This document shows positions 12,001 through 25,000 of a stretch of DNA of 64,000 nucleotides, piece by piece (position 1 is the stretch's first letter; each line of letters starts with the position of its first letter). The stretch comes from Desmodesmus armatus. Taxonomy: Eukaryota; Chlorophyta; Chlorophyceae; Sphaeropleales; Scenedesmaceae. The notes beneath the pieces were generated by a model. The model made no database searches, had not been told where the DNA came from, and saw only the letters and a list, made by a program, of their open reading frames with translations. The DNA lies in NCBI GenBank assembly GCA_007449985.2, contig VIIQ02000131.1, positions 186,001-250,000 on the forward strand. The letters run 5' to 3'. A program made the position numbers and the translations under genes.

Positions 12001-15000
12001 GCGCTGTCAATGCCAAATGCTGCACCCATCTCAGTATGGGTAGCGACTGTACGCTGGCAGAGCGGAGGGCATATGCTGCAGACACAGCTGTCCCCATGGG
12101 CGTACATCGTGCGTCCAGTACGTGTCCAAAGCATCATCATTAGGCAAGCTGTACTGGCACAAAAACGAACACCCTGCATGGTTTGTGTGTTGGTCACTAG
12201 TACTAGGTGTTTTGTGGCTGCTGTGCTTCGCTGAGGCGCGACAAGCACTGCGCAGCTTAACCCTGCCCTCTGAGAGGACAGCCCGGCCCTGTATGCCCGC
12301 GCCACCCACCTTCCTGGTCATCCGTCTTCTGCTGCTGCTGTTTGAGCTGCTGCTTGGCCTTATGGTCCCGGATCATGGCGGACAACCGAGGCAGCAGGTC
12401 TGCAACTTGTGAAAGCTGGACAAGCCGCTGTGCCTGCGACTGCGGGTTGCTGCCGGTGCGGTCCAACTCCTTTACTGACAGCTGCAGCTGCACCCAGCCT
12501 GCGTCAGACAGCAGCCTGCCAGCTGCGGCTGACAGCAGAGGAGTGCGAATGCCTGTCACCACCCATGCCTGCTTGCGCTCTGCAATGAAACATACAGCAC
12601 CAGGGGCAAGAGGCAGGGCAGCATGAGACCGGTCAGCATACTGTATTCGGCAGGGCACTTTGTGCAGCTTCTGCTTCTTTCTCGTTCAAGCAGCATGATG
12701 AGATCAGCAAAGACCTGCAATCAAACAAGTCACACAACCACCTATGACAGTGTTGCTGATGGGCGCTATCTGGTAAAACAGCGCACACTATGCTGTGGTG
12801 CGCACAGAATAGACGCCATCCGCACCTGTGATGCACATGTCGCACAGCATCATGTGCCCATCCACGACCCTCGTGGGCCGAGCACCCGCCCCAACCAGCT
12901 TCGCATTGCCAAGTGCCTGCAGCAGCTTGTCACGGCCTTGCGCGCCGGACTTCAGCACCTTGCTGGAAAACTGCTGCCCCGCCTGCATCAGCTGAGGCAT
13001 GAGGATCTCGCACGGGGCCGGGCCCGAGTTCCTCAGCACGGCGAGGCAGTAGGCCTCAAAGACGCGCATGAGCTGCTCGCTCTGCAGCGGGTTGGCTATG
13101 TTGTCCAGCGGGCCTGACAGCAGGTCCCAGAGCTCGTAGCTGAGGGCGCCTGCAATGCCGAGGCACCAGAGCATCTGCACTGCAGAGGGGGTGCTGCAGG
13201 TTGTCATGCCGCCTAAGGCTGCCTGCGCCTCCAGCACCTGTGCAGGAATGGGGGATAGCAGAACACGTTTGATAGGCAGCAGCAGCAATGCACAGATTGG
13301 AGCAAGCAAACACCATGTAGGTTGTGTTCATGTGGTCCAGGGGGCGACATCCATCGTTACTGCCACCTGAAAAAGGCTGCGCTTAGGGGGGGGGGGGGGG
13401 GGGTTATCGTCATTCTGGTGGCTACTCCTGGTGGCTAAGGAGCTTACAGCAAGGCAGCAGCACTGGATGCACTGAGGAAGGCGCTGTCGGCAGCTGTGGC
13501 ATGCAATCCACTTCAAAACAACAACAGCGCAAGCTCTACTGCATGTCCAAGCACTGCCCATTCTGCAAGCTGCATGCCTGTCTTGTTTCTCGAAAAAAGC
13601 TCACCTCCAGCACTAGCTGCAGCAGCTGCACCGGCAAGAGGTCCAAGGGGTACCACTCCAGGCACTCAGTCAGCAGCTGCGCCAGCAACTCCCAATCTGC
13701 TGCCACAAACACCATCGGCAGCAGCATCACCTGGGTCTTCTCCACAGCAGCACTGCCGCCGCCATCGCTGCTAGCTGCACCCGGCGGGGGCGTCCTCCGC
13801 CCGTTTGCTGCGCTGCGTGGGCCCTGCTGCTGGCTGCTGCCTGGTGCTGGTGGGGGCGGAGCGAGCGCAGGAACCTGCTGCACCCGGACATGCAGCAGCT
13901 CGGAATCGATCATTGCCTGCAGCAGCAGCGCAATCTCCTCTCCCCCCGCTGGCATGAGTATGCTTACAGCGCCGTCTGTGCTGGTGTGAAGCTGCTTCAC
14001 GATGCGGATGACAGACACCCACTCCTGGAAGCTCAGCACACGCAGCAGCTGCTTCTGCTCCTGCTCAAGCCGAACAGCCTCCGCAACAGCTTCGGCCTGC
14101 TCCTCAGGCCCGGCTGCTGAAGCCGCTGCTGCAGCAGTAGTTGCAGAGGCTGTTGCTGCTGCCACGGCCTCTGACAGTCCCCGTATGCTGGCCAGGACCT
14201 TGCTCGGCAGTTCCTGCAGCATCTGCTGCCCCTGCCCCAGCTTGCCCTTCTGCTGCAGGCCGACTACCAGCCTCAGCACATCAGCAGCAGCTGCATCCTG
14301 CAGGACAGCACCCCTGCTGTCCTGCACCCCATGCAGCTTCTTCACAAGGGCTCCCAGGCCCGGCTGGCTCTGCGCAGCCTCCATCTCTGCAAGGCTGTTT
14401 ATGAGCTCCGGCAGCTGCAGCAGGACGTCCGGCTGGAGCTGCTGCTGTGCAAGATGCTGCAGGAGTAGGTCCATGAACTGCTGCTGCTTGGATGACCTAA
14501 TGCAGCCGAGCTGCGCCAGCAGGGTGATGCACTTGAGCAGCTGCAGGCCCTGCAGCTTGTTCAGCAGCCCCTGCAGATCCTCTGTCAGCCTGCAGTGCAG
14601 TGAAGAGCAGAGCAGTGCAGAGGCGGCAGACGGCACATGCATGATGTAAGTGACGGCAGACACACAAGCAGCAACTAGGTGCCATCATGGCATACGTCAG
14701 ACTCCCCAGCACCCTGACCTGCCCTGCTTGCAGGACTTGTCAACAGTACACGACATGCGGTCTGCTGGAGTGCTGAGGACGCCATACAATCTACAACAGG
14801 CATGCAGCAGCAGAGCCTGCCTGCACTATGGACCCTCCCATCAGCAGCTGCAGGCAATCTGGCACCCCCTGTTTGCCGATCCCAGCAGACTAATCAACCC
14901 ACACATGCTTTGCATGGGACAGCATGGTACCAGAGAAGCATGTGGGGTCCAGCACAACAGCCCCAGCCCACCTTGTCAGCAGCTGCACAGGCAGGTCCCG

Positions 15001-17596
15001 GATGCAGTCCTTTCCTCCAGCCACTAGCCCTGCCATGATGCCCAGCAGCATGTCCACTGAGGGGCTGCCCTCTGGGCGGCGCTGGTACTCTGTTGCTGTG
15101 CGCCGCAGCAGCTTGATGGTGTTGCCAAGGCCCAGGTTGGTGTGGCAGGCCAGCAGCCCCGCGAGCGTGGGCGGAGACAGCCGGGGCAGAGAGTCTTGCA
15201 GGAACTGCAGAGATACAGGAATACAAGCACCCAGGGACCGTGCCCTCAGCTCTAGCCAGAGGGGAATTTGCTGCTGCATGTGTGCAGGCCTGCTTGTGTC
15301 CTTTAGGGGGGGGGGGGTACCACAGCTTGTTAGCCACTTTACGCGCGCAGAGCTGACTGAACACAGCTCATAGTGCAGGATGCTCGCTGGCGCTGGCGCA
15401 CTGCAGCATGGCATGGAGAGGGGTGTACCTCTACCAGCTGTCCACAAACAACTGACTCTGCATCCGCAGCCGCAGTCACGCAACTTCTCCGCTGGCATCT
15501 GCCCACATGCAAACTGCGTCTGCACCCTTCGCGCATGCACCAAGCGTCAGCACAACCACCACCGTAACTCACCTTGGACACCGAATCCTGCACCTTCTGG
15601 CTCAAGGGCACCTTGTCCCTATCGAGCCCAACCAGCACAGCGATCAGCACACCGCAGCCCTGGTCTGCATCCTCTTTCAGGACCTTCCTCAGCACGCTGT
15701 CCACCAGCATGCGCTCAAAGCAAGGCGCCAGGGACTCAGGGCCCTGCTGCTGAGTGACATCAGAGCCTGAGCTGCAGTCTCAAACTGGGCGCAGTCCGAC
15801 ATCAGGTTGGAGTCAGAGACCGCCGCTGCGAGCGCGCCGGTGAGGTCCGGGGGTGCAGGATCTGCGAGCAAACGACAGCGGTGGCGGCAACAGCAGGAAA
15901 GGCACGCGTTGAGCAGGCGGCGTGCTGACTGTCCTGCACCACAGGCTATCAAGGGCGTGCGCAAGCATGCACACCTGTACCGACCAGGGACAAGGCTTGG
16001 AGAACATCTTAGGCAACATGCCGCACACTGCTCATGCGCGCGCACTGTAAACATGACTGCAGTGGATGCTGTACGCCAGGTCGAGTAGAGGTGGCGTCCC
16101 AGCACGCTGTAACGCAGCCCCATGACACGCAACCAACCCTCCTGCCGATCTGCAAACATATCTCCCAGCTGGTGCGTAGTAGCACTCAGTAAGCGGTGTT
16201 GCTAAAGCTAAAGTCATTGATCCAGCTTGAATAAGTTGTAATGCAACGTGCTTTTGACCCACTCACCGCATCCCGCCCTGGCCATGGCAGCGAGGCACTC
16301 CAGCGCAAGCAGCTGCTGGTCAGCTGCCAGCTGCGGCTGCGCCTTCCTCAGCGTGCTGTACCACGTCCTGATGCCCGGGCTGTTGAGCAGCGGCTGCGAC
16401 AGCACTTCGTCTTCTGGCAGGGCTGATAGCAGTGCCTGACACACCTGCACGGTGTCCTGCTCCTGCAGTGTGCTGGCATGCGTGGCTGCCAGGAAGCGTG
16501 GCAGCTCAGCCAGCACCAGGAACAGGTCCTACAGCAGCAGCACAAAGGCAGCCACAGAGGCAAGATGCAGTTGAGGTTGTTGATTTGAGATGAGTAAGCT
16601 AGTTGGAGCGGAACACTGTTGAATGCTGGTTTCAGCAAGCACCATAAAGAGGCAGCTGAGAAGAGATGTAAAGGTAACAGTTGGCTGCGCGAGCACAACA
16701 AGCACACAGAATGTTCGTGACCTGGGATGGGGCTGATGCATTGAAGGCCAACATCAGCAGAATGGCAGCTGGTCAAAAGCAAGCGCGAAAGGCAACTGAG
16801 CAACAGCTGCAAGCCACAGAATGCAGCTTGATCCATCTGGACGAAACAAACCATGCCAAGCCAGCGCACGCAATGTACATGCAGAGTTTAGCTAGGAGGA
16901 GCAGAGAGAAGCAAGGGAGAGTTGAAGGAGACAAAAGGCAGTGGAGGGGGGGGGAGACAGGACAGAAGAGCAGCACAGCTGCTTTTCATGGCAGGACAAA
17001 AAGAGGGAAAGGCGGTGACCAAACCGGCACAGCAGGGAATCACAGCACAGCAGACACACTGGCCCAACCAAGCCCCTGCGCTAACCACAGATCTGTCCCA
17101 CCTGCACTCTGGTGCCAGCCGCTTGCAGCAGTACCGCCATGGTGGGCATGACAGGGGGTGGGGGCGGCGGACCCCCAGGCCCTGCTGCCGCCGCTGCTGC
17201 GTGACCGCCACCAGGCTGCTGCCCTGCCACCCCCACCCCTCCCATGCTGTGCACCCCAGGCGGCCCGACAGCACCCCCTGCAGGAAGATATGTCACCAGC
17301 ACCTGCTGCTGGCCAGGCTGTGGCTGCTGCTGCACGTACTGGCCGGGTTGCTGCTGCTGCGGTTGCTGCTGCTGCAGCACGTACTGCATGCCAGGAGGGC
17401 CCTGCATGATCACAGGCTGTGCTCCAGGTGGCAATTGCAAAGGGCCCGGGGCACCAGGCGGCCCCGACAGACCGGGCATGCCAGGGTGCATGGGTACGCC
17501 CTGCGGTTGCTGCAATCCCGGCATTGCTCCTGCTGTAAACTGCCCCCCGAAAGGTGGTGGTGGGGGCGGTTGCTGCTGCTGTGGCTGCTGTGGCTG

Positions 17597-17629
<33 letters not shown>

Positions 17630-18465
17630 TGGCGGCGGCGGTGGCTGCAGCTGGTTGTTGTCAGGCTGTCGCTGCTTTTTGCGCCGCGGCTGTCGCGGCT
17701 GCTGCTGTTGCTGTTGGGCAGCTGGCGGGGGCTGCTGCTGCTGCTGCTGCCATCCACGCCCTGACGGTGGCGGTGGCTGCTGCTGCTGCTGGCCGTGCCG
17801 CTGCTGTCCGTTCCCCGGTGGCGGTGGGGGTGGCTGCTGCTGCTGTGGCTGCTGCTTCCAGGGAGGCGGCGGCGGGGGGAGCTGCTGCTGCTGTTGCTGC
17901 TGCCCCCCATGCCCCGGGGGAGGGGGCGGCGGTTGCTGCTGTTGCTGTGCTGAAACAGCAGCTGGTGGCGGGGGTGGGGGTGCTGCACCACCGCACTGCT
18001 GTTGCTGCTGCTTGGAGCATCCCACCGAGAGCGTTTGCTGCTGGGGGGCTCCTGTCCCGGGTTATCCCATCTACTCCTGGAACCTGTTTGCGCTGTGCTG
18101 GGATGTTGCGGCGCAGCACCAGCAGGTTGCTGTGGCATGCCCAGCCCTACAGGACCGTTCGGCCCAGTCAATGCGCCCATGCCACCCCCCAGCCCTGGCA
18201 GGTGCATGAGCATTCCATTTGGGGCCGCATGCTGCAGCGGCACAGGTGCTGCTGGTGGTTGCAGCTGCTGCACATGCAGCTGCTGCATGGTAAGCGCCCC
18301 ACCTGGTTGCTGGCCGAGGGTATATGTGCGCAGGTCCTGTGTTACCATCTGGCCGACAGCCTGCTGCTGCTGGGCAGCTCCGGCAACATGTTGCTGCGGC
18401 ATGTTGAGTCCTAACTGTCCCCCCTGCTGCCTAGGGTCAGGCAGTTGCGGGCGTGCTGGCTGCAT
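9068..18465 (-). CDS. Large modular protein: RWD motifs + Q/P-rich + helical repeats + RS-rich C-terminus; family unknown
   Basis: Seen: minus-strand exons 18465-17102, 16528-16267, 15861-15573, 15204-14972, 14589-13605, 13237-12806, 12714-12642 (least certain), 12579-12310, 11876-11712 and 11460-9068 join with matching codon phases, ending in TAG. The product is about 2,150 residues. Order: N-terminus with two RSRWD/SRWDNP motifs, then long Q and P runs. A leucine-rich all-helical middle follows (e.g. SLPRLSPPTLAGLLACHT), then an acidic SDDDESDSDSDE linker. The last exon has a conserved-looking hinge (NSISIQDVFALN, GWYGLRLLAMPPEVQ), two RS/SR tracts, a third SKWDAT motif and poly-Ala. Inference: RS tracts and RWD motifs after basic residues, like the U2AF-homology-motif ligands of SF3B1, suggest a nuclear pre-mRNA processing role; the helical part recalls FASTK/RAP or OPR solenoids. 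I cannot name the family. Two one-base frame breaks are needed, near 18010 and 15730. Confidence 0.6.
17550..18010 (-). repeat. Poly-Gln/poly-Pro coding low-complexity tract
   Basis: CAG/CAA runs alternate with CCG/CCC runs on the minus strand and encode alternating Q and P blocks. All frames are open through much of this stretch because the codons are CAG/GCA/AGC permutations. Frame choice here therefore rests on the flanking exons. Confidence 0.85.
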
Positions 18466-19072
18466 TTTTGAGGTCTATGACATCATCAGCGGCAACAGTG
18501 CAGTTCGACCACAGCTAGGGCCAACCACAGCAGTGTTCCTCCTTAAAGGTAGAATAGCCTTGTTGCCTTTACTTCTGTCTCTATCTAGCACACTAACCTC
18601 ATCACAGGCAGGCACGTGCAGGGCATGGGCATGACCGCGCAGCAGCAGGTTGGGTTTGGCAGCTTTCAGCTGTTGCCTGGGTAACGGACACCACCGTTCA
18701 ATGCCAAAGTGTCAACAGTCTCATCTATCACACAGCCATCAAAAGGCCTTGGTCCTTGCAGAGACAAGTGCTGCTACTGTATCAACTCCCACCAGTAGCG
18801 GTTGAGCGCCCAAGGTGTTGGGGAAAGCGTTGCGACCCACAAGCACGGACCAGATCAGCAGCGATTCCATTCACCCTTTATGACCATCCTCAAATACCTC
18901 ATCAGGTCCCAAGGGGGAGGTTTTACCAACGTAACAAGGCAAAGTCGGAGGCTGATTGTGGGCGAAGGGAAAGTGCCAAAGTGTCATGTGTGTTTGTGGC
19001 TGACTGGCAACGTCAGCAAGGCTGTTGCGTAGTGTCACTTGAGTGGAGCTCCCCACTGCTGATCTGCCTGCC
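18466..19072. promoter_or_regulatory. Divergent promoter between RS-domain gene and MMSDH gene
   Basis: This is 607 bp between two head-to-head start codons (18465 minus, 19073 plus). It has no supported coding exon. No specific promoter element is evident by eye. Confidence 0.5.
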
Positions 19073-22000
19073 ATGTTGCAGCACAATCAGAGGGCAGCAG
19101 CAAGCTTGCTGCACCTCAGATATCTACTTGCCCAATCTGTCACGTTTCGCACATACTCCAGTGGCTCAGCGGCGGTAGGTGGTTTGGTGCAGAAACAACT
19201 GCTTGTCATCCATCCCCGTCAGCATTTGCTGAAAGTTTCCTCCTGCACCTACAGCCCAAAGTGAAGCTGTTCATCGACGGCAACTTTCAGGACTCTGCAG
19301 CAGACAAATGGATCAACGTCACAAACCCGGTGAGAAACCCAGTGGGACGCTGAAACCAGCCTGTCAGTTGGCAATGCAACAAGCAGTGTGGTGCTGCCTC
19401 TGGATGTGGCCTCAGCAGACACAATGGTTGACTTGCAGCACACATATCTCAAGTTTACGTCAACCTTTACCTACCCCCTCCCTCTAACAACCTCCTTGCA
19501 AGGAGGTAAGCAATTGCTTACCTCTCCTCCCTCACCATCCCCATCCCATGTGTGTGCGCAGGCCACGCAAGAGGTGGTTTCCCGCCTCCCAGAGACGACA
19601 GCAGCAGAGTTTAATGCAGCAGTGGCAGCAGCCAAGGCAGCATTCCCTGCGTGGAGGGCCACACCAGTGCCCACGCGCCAGCGCGTCATGTTGAAGTTCC
19701 AGGAGCTCATTAGGGCCAACTGGGTGAGTCAGGCAGGGGTATACTTATAGACACACAGCTGATGCCGCAAACAGCTGCTGAAACGTTAGCCAAGTCAACC
19801 AAGAGCTCCCCACGCTCCCAGATGAGGGTGGCCGGCAGGCTTGCACCCCCTTGCCCTCTTAGTAGCCGGCACTCCCCTGGCATGACATGCTCCAGCAGCA
19901 GACATTCAATTGCTGCTGCATATGCGCCAAGCGGTACTCCCACGCCGCTCCTTGCGTCCTTTTGTTTTGCTGTGAGCTGGTTGGTCAGACTGAAGAAATG
20001 GACGTGGTGCAGCCGTATGGAAAGGTTTGAGGAAGGGGTGGCTGCATGCGTTGCATGCAGCAGCTGTCAAGTCCCCATGTCGCAGCAGCATGCCAGATGA
20101 TTGTATGTGACCAGTATGAAGCGCATTCCAAGACCCACAGAACCCATCCACTGCCTCTTGCTGGTGCGTGCTGCAGCTTCCAGCTTCGCCTTGCCTCTTT
20201 TCATTTCCCCCCCCCCCCCCCAACTCCTACTCACCAGCTGCTCATTAGATGCAACAAAGCTGATAGCACACCGAGGAGGTGTGTGGGTTCAACTCCCATG
20301 CTTTTTGGTCCAGGCACTGGGCACCTCCTGGTATAGGGGTGTTAGGCGATCTCATTGGGCCCCCCGCAGTTGGGTTCGCCTGATTGCGCTGTGTGTGGCC
20401 AGCCAGTGGGATTACGCCCCCCCTGGTGAAGGCCCCCCCCCCCCAAAAAGCCGATCGGACGCACCTTTTGCTGCCTTTCATGCTGATATCCTCGTTTAAA
20501 ACAATCCAACTCCCAACCCCCCAGGACGAGCTGGCCAAGTCTGTGACAACAGAGCAGGGCAAGACCTTCCAGGATGCCAAGGGTGACGTCTTCAGAGGCC
20601 TGGGTGAGCAGCAGGGCAGGACACTGAGCAGGGCATGGCATGGTCACTTCTTTACTTGCATGCAAAACCACAGCATGGCTGGGACAGGGCAGGGCGCCAC
20701 CTGTGAGGCTGTTGCGGGCCACTGAAGTGCATCTTGCCACCGGCAGCATCATGAAAGACGCTCCAGTTGCTTGCAGGATGTCTTGACATTGCAACCACAC
20801 GCTCTTGCGGCAACGGCTGGTGGTTCTTAGCCACCATCATCCCCTGGCCCTTTGTTTTCTATCCCCCCAGACGTGATTCCTCACTGAATGACGTCGCCGT
20901 CAGCAGCCACCATTACAGTGGTGGTGCTTTTATGGGGGGGGGGGGGATGTGTAACACGTAGACCCAGTCGCCACACATCAATGGCATTGCTCACCATACA
21001 TGTGCCCTTTGCCGCTTGTTGTGCAGAGGTGGTTGAGGCGATGTGCGGCATTGCACCCATGCTGATGGGGGAGACAGTGGAGAACGTTGCAGGAGGCATT
21101 GACTGCTACACCATGCGCCAACCCATAGGGGTGTGCGCAGGCATCTGCCCCTTCAACTTCCCTGCAATGGTGCCACTGTGGTGAGTTTATGTACTGTAGA
21201 GTGGGATACGCTGTGTTGCACTAGAGCGGTCCTACTAGCATAGTCACACAGTTAAGTTGACACAGACAGCCAGGATGTGTGCCTGTGTTTGGCGACACTA
21301 GGGGTACTTTGGAGTCCCTTTGGTGAACACAGGAGTGTGATGGGTTTGTTTCAGTTCCCCCCATGAGCCTCTGGCTCCCTTGTGAATTGCTCAGCTTTTG
21401 CTGAGCCAATTACTGTAACTGTATTTGTAGAGTGCAATGAGCCATCGTGTGCAGTGAGTAAGCGTATGTCATGAGGATAGGTGATGTCAGTGAGAGGGTC
21501 AAGAGCGATGCATGCAAGACTCCCCGTGCTGTCTGTTGCCCTGCTCCCTGTTGCCCTTTGTGTTCACCCTATAGGATGTACCCCGTTGCTGTGACAGCAG
21601 GCAACACCTTTGTGCTGAAGCCTTCAGAGAAGGACCCAGGGGCCAGCATGATGCTGGCTGAGCTGGCGCTGCAGGCGGGGCTGCCAAAGTGAGATGGGGC
21701 ACAGGGGCTTAGGGATGACTCATCTCCTCAGAGGAGATGAGTGGGGATGACTCATCTCCTCAGAGAAATGAGTGGGCAAGTTGTGTGCTGCTATGAGGGT
21801 GTGCAGACGCTTCTTGCTGGTTGGTATCTAGGGGCTGCTGCACAGGACTCGTGACTGCCAAAGTCTGTGCTTGCCGTGACGAGCACTATGCGTCGTCCAG
21901 CTGCGTAGCGGTCATCCTGTCTAGCATACTGTGTATACCAAGGTGCCACAAGCAGGTCCTGCATTTGAGCTGTGTAGAGCATCACAGTAGAATGCTTGGG

Positions 22001-25000
22001 CAGTGTACGAAACCCTTGCCGGCAGGCGGTTTGTTTGGTTGCTGTAACACAAACCGTGCCTGCTGTACCGTGCTGTGCTGTGCTGTGCTGTGCAGGGGTG
22101 TGCTGAACATTGTTCACGGCACGCACGACACAGTCAACCGCATCCTTGACCACCCTGATATCGCTGCAGTCAGCTTTGTGGGAGGTGACAAGGCAGGGCG
22201 CTACATCTATGAGCGTGCAGCAGCCAACGGCAAGAGGGTGCAGGTCCGCACATGCGCTTGCTGGACAGCTAAGGCATGCCGCAGCCCGCTTGCATTGTTG
22301 TCATGGCAGCTAGTGCCGCTGCTTGCCCTCAAACCCTTCTGGAAGCCAGCTTCTGCTGTAGCTGCCTCTCATGGTGCCTGTGTGTAGACACAGGGAGTGC
22401 ATCCAGCCAATGCACGTGTGTTATTGCTACTTCACTTTACACACGTTGAGTACTTGGGAGACACACATGCGATCCTACTGGGTTCGACAGCATGTGTCCA
22501 GGGTTCTGCAACATTCAGCACCATGCATGCAGCCCTTAGGAATGCGCTTCTTGATTCTTTCATACGCACTGCACTGTGGGGGACAGCACACAGGCAGCGT
22601 CCTGCTCTTTGGCAAAGCATGCAAGCAGCCTCGACGCCCCTACAGGGTGTTCAGGGACCTCCCCTTCCCCTCAACCTTCAACAAGAAATCGTACAGAGTG
22701 GCGTCTCACATGGCGGTCGTGTGTGTGACCCCACCTTTCCCCCTGCTGCAGTGCAACCTTGGTGCCAAGAACCATGCAGTAGTGATGCCGGATGCAGATG
22801 TGGATGCGACAGTGAAGGCCCTGACAGGAGCAGGCTTTGGTGCTGCTGGGCAGCGCTGCATGGCTGTGTCTGCGGTGGTGTTTGTGGGTGGGCTGGAGCC
22901 CTGGAGGGAGCCCCTCCTCGAGGCGGCAAGGTCACTCAAGGTACGGTATACGCGCACACGCGTGGCTTTATGAAGCAGGGACGTTTTTTTGTTGTTTCAC
23001 CGGGGGGGGGGAAGGGGGGACTCCCACCGGCTGGCCACACACAGCGCAATCAGGCGAACCCAACAGCAAAGTCAGCCTGATGCCAACCCTGGACATGAAC
23101 TGTTTTGTGGGTATCCTCCATAGCACCTCAGCACCCAAATCACGAGGGATGTGCAGAGCTGCGGGGTATGTCACCTCTCCTTACTTGAAACCCATGGTGA
23201 AGGCGCTTGGCTGCTTGCACCTGCAGCAGCAAAGGACTGTCTGCATCATGGTGCGCCTTGTTCAGGCGCTCTCTGGTGCTTGCGGCTCGGCCTTCCATGC
23301 TAATGCTGTGGTAGTTTCCAGGGCTTCCCTTCTTACAGCTTCTCGCTTCTCCACGCTTGTGTCTGCTGGTGGGGTGTTGATCGTGCCGCAGGTGAATGGC
23401 GGGTTTGAGGCAGACGCAGATGTGGGGCCCATGATCACCCCAGAGGCCAAGGCACGCTGCGAGCAGCTCATACAGGCAGGCATTGACCAGGTAAGAGCGG
23501 CTCAGCTGCATGTACAGCGACAGGCATGGCTGGTTGTGGCTGGTTGATAACTAGGACGGCATTTAGCCTGGGAGGCTCAGGCTTGCCCCAGCATCTTGAA
23601 GGCAGCGATCGCCAAGGTTGTTGTCAGCAAGGGCCAGCCGCTGCCTACATGCTTTCTGCTGGCACTGCCTACAGCTTGCACTGCGCGCCTGGTGGGCACA
23701 GATGGCAAGTAGCGTTCCACGAGCACTTGAGCTGTAGGCATGAGTGCCCACTTGAGGTGGATGCCTGAGGCTGCTTCCTAGCCTGGGTGTAGCAGTGAGT
23801 CCACCTGATTTTACTCAGAGAAACTACACGCTCCAGCAACACAGCAGTTTGAAAGTGTCCCCCACCATGCTCTGTGTCTCCTCGCAGGGCGCGACGTGTC
23901 TACTTGACGGCCGCGGCGTGAAGGTGCCTGGCTATGAGAAGGGTAACTTTGTGGGCCCTACTCTGCTGGCTGGTGTGAAGCCCCACATGGACTGCTACAA
24001 ACAGGAGATCTTTGGGCCTGTGCTGTCACTGCTGGAGGTGCGGGAGGCATGGTGTTCTGATCAACTGCTTGGTCAATTTTTGGAGGGGTTTCAAAATCAC
24101 TCTATATATGCACACACACCGCGCAGAGTCGATGCAGAACGAGGAGGCTGCGGAGTCAAGGCAGCAAGAGGCGACACCGGCCACAGCACGCCCCAGCGGC
24201 ATGCCCTCAGGCACAGGGGTTGCAGCATAGTACAGTACAATTCATGTTTTGCGGGGACAGGCTTACAGCCTCGACACTAGCCAGTGAGCCAAGGGCCTTG
24301 AGGTCCTATCACTTGTCGTACTCTTGTCTCACTAATTTGGCTTGTGGGCCATTGCCTTGCCCCGCAGTGAAAGGGTGTGCGAAGGCAATCGGCACGTCAC
24401 ACGCTGCACAGCATCGTGTATCAAGCCCCAAACACGGATTGACTCTACAGGCTCAGCCACTGAGCTGCTGTGTATGTGTGCCCTGATGTAGGTTGACACC
24501 CTGGATGAAGCCATATCTTTGGTCAACAGCAACCCTTACGGCAACGGCACAGCGATTTTCACTGACAGCGGCTCTGCAGCTCGCAGGTTCCAGCATGACG
24601 TGCAGGTGAGGCTGCCTTGCAAGGACCAGCAATACACTGCAACACATGTTGGTGTGCCTCATAGACTGCTTGCATGTAACTTGCATGTTCATAGTAAGCT
24701 AGCTACTCAAGTAATCCCTGTGCTATCGCACAGATGGCCGCCAGGCAGGGTGGTCGGCGTAGGCATACCTGGGCAGCAGCTGTCACCGTAGCTCACGCAG
24801 CAGCAGCAGTAGCAGCAGCAGCAGCAGGGGATGTGAGTTTGGAGTGGCACCAAAAACACATGTCTTCCACAGCTTTTGGCAGCGTGCAGCATTGCTACTG
24901 GCACATTACGCTTGATTGTCCCCAAGGCAGCTGTTGCAGGCGAGCAGCGGTGCACCAAGACAGATCTAGATCTGTCTGTCAGGAAGGCACAACAAAGCAC

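Noticed and set aside
17244..18209. Long plus-strand frames rich in Cys/Gly and Ala/Val opposite the large gene.
   Set aside because: They are antisense shadows of CAG/CCG repeats; splice phases and motifs support the minus strand.
20275..20320. GTGGGTTCAACTCCCA resembles a tRNA T-arm/B-box.
   Set aside because: No matching D-arm, anticodon arm or acceptor stem could be paired around it.
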